Counted from the stretch's first letter, positions 10,856 through 20,928 are shown. The stretch is 64,000 nt of DNA from Deltaproteobacteria bacterium (GCA_025363655.1 JANYDK010000032.1:87967-151966); one strand, 5' to 3'. Program-made: numbers and translations. Notes: generated from the letters alone by a model not told the origin.

Positions 10856-11923
10856 TCAGGGACTGATCGTCACGCCGAACGCCGCGAAGGTCGTCGAGAG
10901 CAGGAACGCGTCGCCGGTGGTGGTGACGGTGGCGTTGCCGATGGCGGGGATCTTCCCGTCGGCGCCGCGTTTGCAAACCTTCCCGCTGATCTTGGTCGCG
11001 TCGTTGGCGAGGACCGCGCAGAGCGACTGACAGCCGGCCGCGCGCAAGGGGACGTGATCGGCATCTTCGACGGTGATCTTTCCGATGACCGCGCCGCCGG
11101 TGGTCCAGCCGCCGGAGTCTTGATCGCACCAGTGGTCCTTGTCCCACGAGCCGACGCAGGTGCCGTCGGCCGAGAGCGTCACCTTCTTGAATTGCATTCC
11201 TTGGATCGGAAGGATGATCGGCGGCGCGCCCGGCGCTTCGAAGATCGGGATGTTGATGCGGTCGATGAGCGCGCTGTCGAAGGTGCTGCCGCTGAGCGTG
11301 ATCGACTTCGTCACTGGCGAGAGATCGATTGGATCGGTCGGGCCCTTGAAGCCGGGGCAGGTGGCGTCGAGGGACGAGCTGTCGACCTTCACGGTGCTGA
11401 AGGCCCACGATTTCCCGTCGGCGCTGCGATCGGCGCCGCCCGTCTTGAGCGTGGCCGCCTTCTTGTCGATTTGCATCAGCCAGTTGAAGCCGGCGCCGCC
11501 GCCGTTGGCGCACTTGAGGTTGGTGTTGGGATCGACCGCCAACGGCGCGAGCGCGACGAGAGAGCTCGGTGACCAGAGGCGAATGCGTCCCATGCGCAAG
11601 CTGAGGACGTCGCCGCTCTGTTTGGTGAGGGCCATGCAGGCCGTGTCGGTCGGGCAGGTCGAGACCGGCGTCGTCGTGCTGCACTTTGGCGCCGTCGCCG
11701 CGGGGGGGCAGCTCACGGGCGGATCTTCGGGCGACGAGAGCGTGCAAGGACCGTTGGCGTCGGCGCCGCCCGTGTCGGCGGCGGGCGTGTCGGAAGTCGC
11801 TGCATCGGTGCCGCCGTCGCCGGTCGCGGTCGCATCCTCGAGCTCGTTGCAGCCGATGGCGAGAAACGAACCGAGCGCCCAACAGAGCCCGCAGACCAGT
11901 GACTTCATGCGTGCGTGATGCAT
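10856..11923 (-). CDS. Putative lipoprotein of unknown function
   Basis: MKSLVCGLCWALGSFLAIGCNELEDATATGDGGTDAATSD: signal peptide, lipobox and D/T/A-rich linker; start may be at the second Met. Confidence 0.75.
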   Translation of the reverse strand: MHHARMKSLVCGLCWALGSFLAIGCNELEDATATGDGGTDAATSDTPAADTGGADANGPCTLSSPEDPPVSCPPAATAPKCSTTTPVSTCPTDTACMALTKQSGDVLSLRMGRIRLWSPSSLVALAPLAVDPNTNLKCANGGGAGFNWLMQIDKKAATLKTGGADRSADGKSWAFSTVKVDSSSLDATCPGFKGPTDPIDLSPVTKSITLSGSTFDSALIDRINIPIFEAPGAPPIILPIQGMQFKKVTLSADGTCVGSWDKDHWCDQDSGGWTTGGAVIGKITVEDADHVPLRAAGCQSLCAVLANDATKISGKVCKRGADGKIPAIGNATVTTTGDAFLLSTTFAAFGVTISP

Positions 11924-12177
11924 TTCCGTGCGCCCCTCCTCCCAACTCCAAGCTCAAGAATGCCGTGCCTTCGCGCACATTGCTACGTGCGACACATGCT
12001 GGCGTGTGAGCTAGGCGCTGGCACCACCCCTCGAGACACCGGAAAACGCCCACGCGCGAGCTCGCGACCTCGTCGACTGCTTTCGTCCGTTCTTCCTCCT
12101 CGCCGCGCTCTTCGCCCTCGGTCTCTTGCCTCTCTGGCTGATTGCGACCCGACGTGCGCGCGACGCATGATGCGCGC

Positions 12178-13326
12178 GTGAAACACGGCATCGCTCCGCT
12201 CGTCCTCGCCGCGCAGGTAGCCTCCACCTCTGGTTGGGCCCTCGAGGCCAACTCGGGCGCGAGCACGAGCGTCGCTGCCCTCAGCGTGCGCGAGGCCGCC
12301 AAGGTCGACGAGCTGTGGAAGACGTCGCCCGGCAACCTCGACTACTTCCGACTGCTGCTCTCCGCCCACTACCTCACCGTCGGCACGTTTTGTCCGACCG
12401 ACGTCGACTCGCGCATTCGTCATCACGTGTGGCTCGAGATCGACGATCCCGAGCACCTGACGCAGGCGCTCGACGTGGTCGACTCGCTCGCGGTGCTCGA
12501 TCCACGGTTCGTCTCCGCGCGCGTGCTCACGCATCACCCGGCGGGTTTGGAGATCGGCCGCGATCACACGTTCTCCGGACACGACGGTGAGTGGTTCTCG
12601 GTGCGCGCCGGTGCGCTCGGCCGCGCGCTCATGCTCGGCGAGCCGGCGGCGGCGTCGGCAACGCGCCTGCAAGAAGCCATCGACACCGAGCTCGCGCGCG
12701 AGGCGGTGATGTTCGAGGCCTGCGTACGCGAGGGCGATCTCTACCGCGCGCTCGCCGCGTCGACGATCCTCGCGCACAACGTCGGCGATCTCTCACGCGT
12801 GGTCGAGGCGTGGCCGAAACGAACGCCTTCGCCCGAGGTGCGCGAGCGCTACGTGCGCCTCGGCCACGAGCCCGATCGCTCGCGCTTCGGCGGCTCCTTC
12901 TACGTCGCTGGCGCCGTCAACAAGGCGGTGATGGCGATCGAGAACCACCGCTTCCTCGCGCTCCGTGCGCCCAAGGCGCTGCGTCGTTCCCGCGAGATGC
13001 TCTTGCCGATCGGTCCCTTCTTCTTCGACTGGGGCATGCAGGCGGCGCGTGCGCTCGAAGAGATAGAACGCGCCGAGGTCGTCGCTGCGCTCCTCGAGAC
13101 CCACCTCTCACGCGTCGAGCAGAACGGCGTCTTGCGCGCAGTCGCCGGCTTCGCCGAAGCGGGGATGGGAGCGTGGGGAGATCTGGTGGCCAATTTGCCA
13201 GCGCGGTTGCGCAAGGTCGCGACGGTGGGCGCCGTGCAGGCGGCGATTCGGACGCCGGAGCGGGCGTTCTTGGCACGGCTCGACAATCGGTATCGGGCAG
13301 CGTTGAAGGAGGCGAGGGGGGCCTGA
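12178..13326 (+). CDS. Conserved hypothetical protein
   Basis: Long ORF with GTG start (VKHGIAPLVLAAQ...) and normal codon-position GC bias; no family recognised. Confidence 0.65.
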   Translation: MKHGIAPLVLAAQVASTSGWALEANSGASTSVAALSVREAAKVDELWKTSPGNLDYFRLLLSAHYLTVGTFCPTDVDSRIRHHVWLEIDDPEHLTQALDVVDSLAVLDPRFVSARVLTHHPAGLEIGRDHTFSGHDGEWFSVRAGALGRALMLGEPAAASATRLQEAIDTELAREAVMFEACVREGDLYRALAASTILAHNVGDLSRVVEAWPKRTPSPEVRERYVRLGHEPDRSRFGGSFYVAGAVNKAVMAIENHRFLALRAPKALRRSREMLLPIGPFFFDWGMQAARALEEIERAEVVAALLETHLSRVEQNGVLRAVAGFAEAGMGAWGDLVANLPARLRKVATVGAVQAAIRTPERAFLARLDNRYRAALKEARGA

Positions 13327-13415
13327 AGGGCGGCTTCGAAATCCCGGTTCTGGCACCGGAACCCGAGCACTTTTGCGCGAATTCGGCTCGATTTCGGATC
13401 GCGACTCGGGGTCGA

Positions 13416-14453
13416 TCAGAGCCGGCGCAAGGCCCACCCGACCCCCCTCAGCATCGCCCGCAGCGGCCGCGTCCCGAGGTCGGCCTTGGGCGCCATCACC
13501 GGCTTCCCCTGCCTCGCCTCGCCCTTGGCCAGCCAACGTTCCATCGGCCCACGTTCGATCAACCCCTCGAGATTGAACACCGCCAACCGATCGCCCGGCA
13601 CCCCAGCCGCTTCGGCCGCAGCGATGTCGTCTTGCAGCGAACGCGGCGACTCATACAGCGGCGCCGGCACCACGCCGTGGCCGACGAGCCCGAGATCGAG
13701 ACCCCCGCGCTCGCCAAACCGCGCACGCACCGCTTCTGCATAACTACTTATCAAGTGGGACGAGAACGCGCGTTCGCCGAGCCATGAGGGCAAGAGGCCT
13801 TGAAACACCGTGCGATAGGCCTGGAGCGAGACGCGATCCCATGCGACGCCGTCGACGACCAGCCCGAGCGCACGCATGAGCGCTCCCTCTCGATCGTCGA
13901 CCACGATCGGGAGCGTGGTGAGCATGACGCGGGCGCCCTCGGCGTGCGCACCGTCGACCAGCTGACGAAAGACGACCTGGGCGTCGTCGTAGCGAGCGTC
14001 GTCTCCCAGCGACAGAAGCGACCGCAGCGCGCGCAGCATGCTCTTTGGGTCGCGCAGATCACCCTTGATGAGCGCGTCGAGTCGGAGCGTCGTCTCGAAG
14101 GGCGGCTCCATGTCGACGATGAGCGCGGCGCGGGTGCCGACTTCTCGCGCCCAAGTGCGGAGGAGACTTCGCGCGGCTTCGGCGAAGACGTGCGCGTTTT
14201 TGGCCGACGGCCAGTAGCCCTCCGCTCGATCGAGCAAGAGCCACGGGCGCACCTCGACGCCGAGCGCCTGCGCGCGACGTGCGACGGCGAAGAGCTCGAG
14301 TTCGAGCTCGGGCTTCCACGCCAAGTGCAGCGCGAGACCTTGCGCCGCCACGACCGGCAGCGCCTCCGAGACTCGATCCGGCGCATAGAGCTCGCACCAG
14401 ACGGCTTCGACGGAGCTGCGGCGTGCTGGGATCTCGGGCATCTCGGACATCAT
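13416..14453 (-). CDS. Hypothetical protein, possible TIM-barrel/glycosidase-like fold
   Basis: ALHLAWKPELELELF...VRPWLLLDRAEGYWPS...ALIVDMEPPFE...VMLTTLPIVVDD. Confidence 0.65.
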   Translation of the reverse strand: MMSEMPEIPARRSSVEAVWCELYAPDRVSEALPVVAAQGLALHLAWKPELELELFAVARRAQALGVEVRPWLLLDRAEGYWPSAKNAHVFAEAARSLLRTWAREVGTRAALIVDMEPPFETTLRLDALIKGDLRDPKSMLRALRSLLSLGDDARYDDAQVVFRQLVDGAHAEGARVMLTTLPIVVDDREGALMRALGLVVDGVAWDRVSLQAYRTVFQGLLPSWLGERAFSSHLISSYAEAVRARFGERGGLDLGLVGHGVVPAPLYESPRSLQDDIAAAEAAGVPGDRLAVFNLEGLIERGPMERWLAKGEARQGKPVMAPKADLGTRPLRAMLRGVGWALRRL

Positions 14454-14544
14454 GGAGAGTGGCGCGAACGAAAACCATTGCCATCACCCGCGCGGGTCGG
14501 CCATCGCTCACCGGGCGCGCCGCGGCTATACGTCGAGGCTCTCG

Positions 14545-15795
14545 ATGGCCGACAAGAAGAAGCTCCGTACCCTCGTCTTGAGCGTCGACATCGGCGCCGG
14601 TCACCGCATGGCCGCCGAGTCGCTCTGCGAGGCGATCGGCCTCGAGTATCCGGGCAGCGAGTGGAAGCTGCTCGAGGCGCTTTCGTACCTCGGGCCGGGC
14701 GGCGGCAAGATGGCGAAGGACCTCTACTTCGGCGCGCTGAAGGAGGCGCCCGATCTCTGGGGCACGCTCTACGCGCAGAAGGGGCTCTTCGATCTCTTCC
14801 GGCCCATCAACGAGCTCGCCGACGATTTTCGACTCGGCAAGCTCGGGCCCGACGCCCGCGCGTTCGCTCCCGACGTCATCCTCGCGATGCATCCAATTGC
14901 GTGCGGCCTCGCGTCGTCGCTCGCGCGCAAACGCGAGGTGAGCTGTCCAATCGTCGCCGTGCTCACCGACTTCGACGCGCATCCGGCGTGGGTCTACCAA
15001 GGCATCGACCTCTACCTCACGCCATCGCTCGAGGTCGCGCAGGCGATGCGCGCGCGGGGGCTTCCTTCGGGGGAAGTGGTCGCCACCGGACTGCCGATTC
15101 GCGCCGGCTTCTCGCAGACCCTCGACAAGCAGAGCGCGCGCAAGCGGCTCGGTCTCGCCGAGAATCGTTTCACCGTGCTCCTCCTCGGCGGCGGGCTCGG
15201 GCTCGGACCGATCGCCGAGACGGCCGAAGCGCTCACCGCTCTCGGTGGCCTCTCCTCCGAGCTGCAGCTGGTGATCCTCGCCGGGCGCAACGAAGAGCTC
15301 GAGCGCTCGGCGCGCGCGGTGGCTGCGCGATCGAAGATTCCCGTGCACGTCACCGGCATGGTGAACAACGTCTGGGACTATGCCGCCGCGGCCGACGTCG
15401 CCATCGGCAAGCCCGGCGGCATGACCTGCGCCGAGCTCCTCGCCCTCGGTGTTCCGCTGATCGCCCTCGCGCCGATCCCTGGGCAAGAGCAGGCCAACGG
15501 TGACGCGCTCGTTCGGCTCGAGGCCGCGGTGCATGCGCCAGTGGCCGAAGCGGCGCGGGCGTGGGTCCGCGATTTGATCGAGAAACCAGCGCTCCTTTCG
15601 AAGATGCGTGCCGCAGCGCTGCGCCTCGGTCGCCCCCACGCGGCGCTCGAAGCGGCGCTGAAGGTGATGGACCTCGTGAAGGCGAAAGGGAAGACCGAAG
15701 GCCCGTCGCGTCCTGCGCCGACGAGTCCGTTGCGAGGCGCGGAAGACGCGATCGAGCGCGAGCTCGCGGCGATCAAGCGCAAGCTCGGCTTCTGA
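14545..15795 (+). CDS. MGDG synthase/UgtP-like glycosyltransferase
   Basis: LVLSVDIGAGHRMAAESL, VAVLTDFDAHPAWVYQGIDLYLTPS, VLLLGGGLGLGP, GKPGGMTCAELLALGVPLIALAPIPGQEQAN. Confidence 0.88.
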   Translation: MADKKKLRTLVLSVDIGAGHRMAAESLCEAIGLEYPGSEWKLLEALSYLGPGGGKMAKDLYFGALKEAPDLWGTLYAQKGLFDLFRPINELADDFRLGKLGPDARAFAPDVILAMHPIACGLASSLARKREVSCPIVAVLTDFDAHPAWVYQGIDLYLTPSLEVAQAMRARGLPSGEVVATGLPIRAGFSQTLDKQSARKRLGLAENRFTVLLLGGGLGLGPIAETAEALTALGGLSSELQLVILAGRNEELERSARAVAARSKIPVHVTGMVNNVWDYAAAADVAIGKPGGMTCAELLALGVPLIALAPIPGQEQANGDALVRLEAAVHAPVAEAARAWVRDLIEKPALLSKMRAAALRLGRPHAALEAALKVMDLVKAKGKTEGPSRPAPTSPLRGAEDAIERELAAIKRKLGF

Positions 15796-15916
15796 TCGCG
15801 TCCGCTCTCGGTGCGTCGCCAGCTTCTTCGGATCGAAGTCGACGCTGATCACGAGCCTGCCTTGCCACCGGCATGCAGGCCCGCTCGAGCCCCCACGAAC
15901 ATCGCTTTCCTTTGGG

Positions 15917-15930
15917 TGAACATTGATTCA
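15917..15930. promoter_or_regulatory. Candidate TetR autoregulatory operator
   Basis: TGAA-CATTGA-TTCA, same TGAA-N6-TTCA architecture as the palindrome upstream of the SDR gene; overlaps the tetR start codon. Confidence 0.45.
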
Positions 15931-16529
15931 TGATCAACGCTCGCATGAAGCCCCGTGACGAGAACAAAGCGCGCGACATCCTCGCCGCGACGCTCGTCGA
16001 GGTCGAAGCCCTCGGCCTCGCCGGACTCTCGATCGCCGCGGTCGCGCGCCGCGCCAACGTAGCCACCGGCACCGTCTACATCTACTTCGAGAGCAAGGAA
16101 GCGCTGATCGACGCGCTCTATCTGGCGACGAAGAAGGAGATGGCCGAGACCATCTTCCGCGCGGGCGAGCCTGGGCCCGTCGAGGAGCTCCCCGTCCGGG
16201 TCGCCTTCGAGCGCATGTGCCTCGCGTATCTCGAATACCTCGTGGAAAATGGGGCTGCGGTGGTCTTCATGGGGCAGGTGAAGAACTCGCCGTACCTCTC
16301 GGAGACGAGCAAGCGCGAGACCTCGACGGTGACCAAGGCGCTCACCGATCTGCTCGCCCGTGGCCGACGCGAACGGCTCCTCAAAGACCTCGACGACGAG
16401 CTGGTACTCGCCTTCCTCCAAGGCACCCTCCGCGAGATGGCCACGCTCGCAGCGCGCGAGCCCCGTGCCAATCGCAAGAAGCGCCTTCGCCAAATCGCCG
16501 CCCTCTGCTGGGACGCGTTGAAGGCCTAA
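15930..16529 (+). CDS. TetR/AcrR-family transcriptional regulator
   Basis: ARDILAATLVEVEALGLAGLSIAAVARRANVATGTVYIYFESKEALIDALY. Confidence 0.92.
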   Translation: MINARMKPRDENKARDILAATLVEVEALGLAGLSIAAVARRANVATGTVYIYFESKEALIDALYLATKKEMAETIFRAGEPGPVEELPVRVAFERMCLAYLEYLVENGAAVVFMGQVKNSPYLSETSKRETSTVTKALTDLLARGRRERLLKDLDDELVLAFLQGTLREMATLAAREPRANRKKRLRQIAALCWDALKA

Positions 16530-16558
16530 TTTTCGCGGGCGACGTTTTTTTCGTAACT

Positions 16559-16580
16559 TAGATGAATTTCAATTCATCTA
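16559..16580. promoter_or_regulatory. 22-bp palindromic operator upstream of the SDR gene
   Basis: TAGATGAATT-TC-AATTCATCTA, perfect 10-bp arms, in the tetR-SDR intergenic region. Confidence 0.7.
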
Positions 16581-16604
16581 TCGGCGCGAAGGAGAACGAT
16601 CCAC

Positions 16605-17411
16605 ATGTCCAAGACCATCTTCATCACGGGCAGCTCCACGGGCCTCGGCCGCGCCACCGCAATTCTCTTCGCCTCGCGTGGTTGGAAGGTCATCGCGACG
16701 ATGCGCAAGCCGGAGGGCGACGAACTCGGCAACATCACCGGCGTCACGCTCCTGCCGCTCGACGTGACGAAGCCTGCGCAAATCAAGGCCGCCGTCGAGC
16801 AAGCGCTCGCCCTCGGGCCGGTCGACGTCGTCTTCAACAACGCCGGCTACGGGCTCGCGGGGCCCCTCGAAGGAATGACCGACGAGCAGCTGGTGGCGCA
16901 AATCGACACCAATCTTCTCGGCGTCATGCGCACCACGCAGGCCTTCATCCCCGCGTTTCGCGCGCGCCGTGAGGGCACCTTCGTCACCACGACGTCGATC
17001 GGCGGGCACGTCACCTTCCCCTTCAACTCGCCCTACCACGCGACGAAATGGGCGCTCGAAGGCTGGAGCGAGAGCCTCGCCTTCGAGCTCGGCGCCTTCG
17101 GCATCAAGGTGAAGACGGTCGCGCCCGGCGGCATCAAGACCGACTTCGCCGGTCGCTCACTCGTCCTCGCCGAGCATCCGGCGTACGCCGAACAGATCTC
17201 GAAGGTCCTCGCCGTCTTCATGGACGCCGCTCGCCTCGCCCGCGGCTCGACGGCGGAAGCCATCGCCGAAGTCGTCTGGGAGGCTGCGACCGATGGGAAG
17301 AGCCAGGTCAGCTACCTCGCAGGGTCCGATGCGATCGAGCTTCATGGGCAGCGCAAGGCTGCTGGGGCAGAGGCGTTCCGCGCAGGGATTGGGAAGGCGT
17401 TTCTGGGGTGA
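16605..17411 (+). CDS. SDR-family oxidoreductase
   Basis: IFITGSSTGLGRATA, VVFNNAGYG, YHATKWALEG; RBS AAGGAG. Confidence 0.92.
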   Translation: MSKTIFITGSSTGLGRATAILFASRGWKVIATMRKPEGDELGNITGVTLLPLDVTKPAQIKAAVEQALALGPVDVVFNNAGYGLAGPLEGMTDEQLVAQIDTNLLGVMRTTQAFIPAFRARREGTFVTTTSIGGHVTFPFNSPYHATKWALEGWSESLAFELGAFGIKVKTVAPGGIKTDFAGRSLVLAEHPAYAEQISKVLAVFMDAARLARGSTAEAIAEVVWEAATDGKSQVSYLAGSDAIELHGQRKAAGAEAFRAGIGKAFLG

Positions 17412-17437
17412 GCGCCGCCGTCCCCGGGGTACGGGGC

Positions 17438-20113
17438 TCACTCGAGGGGCGGCTCCCCGCTCTGCGACGAGACAATCGGCACGCTATCGTCGATCCACCA
17501 GCCCTGTCGGCTCGAGCGAAGCAGGTCTTGTAGGCCGAGCTTGCGCAGCGTCGTGAGCGCGACGCGGAGGCGCAGGCGAGCCGCGTCGGGCCGAATCTGC
17601 TCGCCGGGCCAACCGAAGGCGACGAGCTTCGACGCCGAGACGGCTGCGCCTGGTTCGGCGATGCGTTCGTGGGCGAGACCGGCGACGAGCTGACGAAGAT
17701 TTTGTCGACGCGCGAGATCGACCGTGCGCCCGAGAGGGACGCGAAACCAAGCGCCGCCAGCGCCGATGACGAGCGACTGCGGATCGTGGGCCGTCGGCGC
17801 GACGCGTTCGAGGAGGCGCAGCGCTCGCCGTATCTGTTGCGAGTCGCCTTCGGACGCGAGGCCCGCGCTCCTTCGTCGTTCGACCTCTGCGCGAAGCCCG
17901 CGGGCGGCGTCGAGGTGCGCGCGGTGGACGGCGACGGCTGTCTTGCTGAGGCGATCGTCGATCTTGGAGAGAATCGTCTCCGCCTCGTCGAAGGCGGCTT
18001 CGGCCTCGGAGAGGCCACCGATGCCGGCGAGTGCGGCGCCGTGGTGCGCGAGCCCGAGCGCGACGGAGCGAGGTTGCCCGGCGCGCCGAAATTCGTCGAG
18101 CGCGCTCTCGTAGAGGAGACATGCGTCGGCGACTCGATCGGTCTCGTGCAGCAGCGTCCCGGTGAGTGCCAGATAGCTTGCCCGCGTCGTGACGTCGCCG
18201 AGCTCGCCGAGCATCGTCGTCGCTCGCTCGTAGTGCCCGAGCGCTTCGGCGAATTGGCGTCGGTCTTGGAGCAGCATCGCGAGATTTCCGCGCGCCATCG
18301 CCTCCAGTCGACGATCGCCCACCTGTTCGAAAAGCGCGACCGCTTCGGCGTAGGCGGTGGCGGCTTCGTCGTGACGCGCCTCGTTGGTGCGGGCGATCGC
18401 GAGCAAGTTGAGCGCACGTCCCGTTCCGCGAGGCTCACCTTCGGCGCGAAAGATGCGCAGCGCGCGCTCGGCGATTTCCCCGGCGCGCGCCATATTTCCG
18501 CTCAATCGTTCGACGTCGCCGAGCTCGACATAGAGGGCCGCGGCAGCGCACGCGTTGCCGGCTCGCGATGCCGTCTTTGGCGAAATGAGAAGCTTCTCGG
18601 CCTTTGCGTAGGCGGCGCGTGCTTCCTCGAAGCGTCCGCGATCGGTGTGCACGAGCCCGCGCATCGCCCAGGCCTTGCCAGCGAGCGTCGGGATGTCGGG
18701 AGCGAGCGCGACCGCTTGCTCGGCGTCGACGTCGGCTCCCGCGAGATCGCCTTGCAGTCGACGAACGCGCGCGCGCATCACCAGCCCGTCGACGAAGAGC
18801 CGCGAGCGCTCGGTATCTTCGCGCGGCGGGCGTTGCCGAAGGACGTCGTCGAGGAGCTCGAGGTAGCGCGCGAAGGGGCCGCGGATGGAGATGACCAGGC
18901 CGAGCGCGATCGTCAGCTCGAGCGCGATCGCGTCACCGCCGTCGCGACCGGCTTCGCGTTGCAATCGGAGCGCTTCCGCGAAGTTGTCGACCTCGGGCAG
19001 GAGCGCAGCGCGCAGTGGCTCGGAGAGTCCTGCCGTGCCGCGGAGCTCGGTGGCTGCGAGCGCGTCGCGGGCGATCGTCAGCGTGTGCGTCACGAAGGCC
19101 GAATGCGCGGAGGTCCTCGCCTCGTCCCGCAACATCTCGTCGGCGAAGGCGCGGATGCTCGTGAGGAGCGAGAAGCGTGCACCGAGGTCGCTGCTCTCGG
19201 CGCGAAGTAAGGAGTGATCGTGCAGCGACTGCAAGACGTCGAGGGTCGGCACCGGATCTTCCCCGAGCACCGCGGCCGCCGCCTCGAGGCCGAATCGACC
19301 ACGAAATACCGAGCAGCGCGCGAGACAGTCTCGCTGCTTCGGATCGAGCAGACCCCACGACCATTCGATCGACGCGCGCAGCGTCTGGTGTCGCGACACC
19401 GTCCCACGCGGCGCGCGGGTCAGCAGGTCGAGCTTGCGCGGAAGGAGCCGGAGGAGCTCGCCGGCGCTGAGGACGCCGAGGCGCGCGGCTGCGAGCTCGA
19501 TCGCCAGAGGCAGCCCGTCGAGATCGCGAACGATCGCGGATATGGCCTCTTTTTCCGTTGATCCGAGCCCTGTCGCGCCTGCCGAGAACGCCCTTTCGAC
19601 GAGCAGCTCGACGGCGTCGTTGCCCTCCGGAGGCACGCTCAGCGGCTCGAGCGCGAAGACCGTCTCGTTGGCGAACCCGAACCGATCGCGACTGGTTGCG
19701 AGGATGCGTCCGGCCCCGCCGGCGCCGATCCAAGTCGCCAACGTCGTCGGCGCGTGCGCAGTCAGGTGCTCGAGGTTGTCGAGGACGAGGAGGTACTTCG
19801 GCCGACCGGCGAGCGCGGCTCGAATGCGGGTGACGGCGTCCGGACCGACGGTCGCCAGCTCGAGGGCGCGGGCGACGACGCGGCAGAGGTCGTCTGCCGT
19901 CACTGCGTTCGCGAGATCGCAGAAGAGGACGTGTCGCCCCGTCGCGCTCTCGAGCTCGTCGGCCACTTCGATGGCGAGCCTTGTTTTTCCGACCCCCGCG
20001 GTGCCGACGAGGGTCACGAGCGGGTGCGCCTCGAGCTGCGAGCGAAGCGCGACCCGCTCGGCCACCCGTCCGACGAATCGATTCCTGCTCCCCAGCCTCG
20101 ACACGACGCACAC
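17438..20113 (-). CDS. STAND/AfsR-like NTPase with TPR repeats and C-terminal winged-helix domain
   Basis: LVGTAGVGKTRLAIEVA P-loop, KYLLVLDNLEHL, GLPLAIELAAARLG, TPR repeats; C-terminal LVAFGWPGEQIRPDAARLRLRVALTTLRKLG...SSRQGWWID resembles an OmpR/SARP wHTH. Confidence 0.85.
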   Translation of the reverse strand: MCVVSRLGSRNRFVGRVAERVALRSQLEAHPLVTLVGTAGVGKTRLAIEVADELESATGRHVLFCDLANAVTADDLCRVVARALELATVGPDAVTRIRAALAGRPKYLLVLDNLEHLTAHAPTTLATWIGAGGAGRILATSRDRFGFANETVFALEPLSVPPEGNDAVELLVERAFSAGATGLGSTEKEAISAIVRDLDGLPLAIELAAARLGVLSAGELLRLLPRKLDLLTRAPRGTVSRHQTLRASIEWSWGLLDPKQRDCLARCSVFRGRFGLEAAAAVLGEDPVPTLDVLQSLHDHSLLRAESSDLGARFSLLTSIRAFADEMLRDEARTSAHSAFVTHTLTIARDALAATELRGTAGLSEPLRAALLPEVDNFAEALRLQREAGRDGGDAIALELTIALGLVISIRGPFARYLELLDDVLRQRPPREDTERSRLFVDGLVMRARVRRLQGDLAGADVDAEQAVALAPDIPTLAGKAWAMRGLVHTDRGRFEEARAAYAKAEKLLISPKTASRAGNACAAAALYVELGDVERLSGNMARAGEIAERALRIFRAEGEPRGTGRALNLLAIARTNEARHDEAATAYAEAVALFEQVGDRRLEAMARGNLAMLLQDRRQFAEALGHYERATTMLGELGDVTTRASYLALTGTLLHETDRVADACLLYESALDEFRRAGQPRSVALGLAHHGAALAGIGGLSEAEAAFDEAETILSKIDDRLSKTAVAVHRAHLDAARGLRAEVERRRSAGLASEGDSQQIRRALRLLERVAPTAHDPQSLVIGAGGAWFRVPLGRTVDLARRQNLRQLVAGLAHERIAEPGAAVSASKLVAFGWPGEQIRPDAARLRLRVALTTLRKLGLQDLLRSSRQGWWIDDSVPIVSSQSGEPPLE

Positions 20114-20130
20114 TATACGGCGAGCAAGCG

Positions 20131-20928
20131 TCAGAAGATGCCGCCGTACGAAAGCAGCCCGCCGCCGGGGAGTGGCGTCGCCGAGGGCCCGAGGTGGATA
20201 CCCGTGCTCGTCGTCGCGCTCGTCGTTGCGCTCGTCGTCGCCTTCGCGCCCGACCCGGTACGCGGCTCGTTGGAAGTGAGCGCCATCGAAATGAAGCCAG
20301 CGGTCACGCCGACCCCCATGCCGATCGCCAAATCACGGCGAAATCGCCGTTCGAATTCGCCGGGGCCGTCCGAGGCGGCGTGGAAGGCGCCGTCGATGAT
20401 CGCGGGAATGGTGCCGGCGACGAAGACCATCGCGCCGGTGGCGAGGAGGAGCTCCTCACGCGTACTGCCCATCTTGGTCTGCAAGGCGCCGTAGGTGCCG
20501 CCGATCAAGAGGCCGACTCCACCCATCACCCAGGGCAGCGGATTGCGCGGAATGAAGTCGTCGTCCGGCCCAGCGCCGAGCGCGGCGCCGACCATCAAGC
20601 CGGTGGCGCCGGTCCAGAGGCCGAGGCTCGCCGCGCGAGGGATGGTCGTGTCCCACGATTTGGCCTGCGCGAGGAAGCCGACGCCGGTGGGAATGCCGAA
20701 CGCGAGGAGCGTGGTCCCGTAGTAGACAGCCCGCTGTCCGCCCGTCGCGTTCGGCCCGTGACCAGGTTCGAGGATGATCGCCGTGACGGCGAGCGGCATC
20801 ACCACGACGCCGGTGCCGATGCCCCAGACGTAGCCGCGCTCGAGTGCTTGGGCCGGTGGCGACCAGAAAAGGCGCGCACACGTGAGGAGCGCAGCGCACG
20901 ACAGCAGGCGAAGCCGGTTCGGTCTCAC
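20131..20928 (-). CDS. Putative multi-TM membrane protein
   Basis: GTG start (VRPNRLRLLSCAALLTCARLFWSPPAQA); overlaps the stop of the upstream gene; several hydrophobic segments. Confidence 0.7.
   Translation of the reverse strand: MRPNRLRLLSCAALLTCARLFWSPPAQALERGYVWGIGTGVVVMPLAVTAIILEPGHGPNATGGQRAVYYGTTLLAFGIPTGVGFLAQAKSWDTTIPRAASLGLWTGATGLMVGAALGAGPDDDFIPRNPLPWVMGGVGLLIGGTYGALQTKMGSTREELLLATGAMVFVAGTIPAIIDGAFHAASDGPGEFERRFRRDLAIGMGVGVTAGFISMALTSNEPRTGSGAKATTSATTSATTSTGIHLGPSATPLPGGGLLSYGGIF

Noticed and set aside
10809-12335. 508-aa minus-strand ORF
   Set aside because: Overlaps the lipoprotein frame 10856-11923 in another frame; Arg-rich, no domain signature
13800-15503. 567-aa plus ORF and 597-aa minus ORF (14059-15852)
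   Set aside because: Shadow frames of the 13416-14453 gene and the glycosyltransferase gene
17669-19210. 513-aa plus-strand ORF
   Set aside because: Antisense to the STAND/TPR regulator
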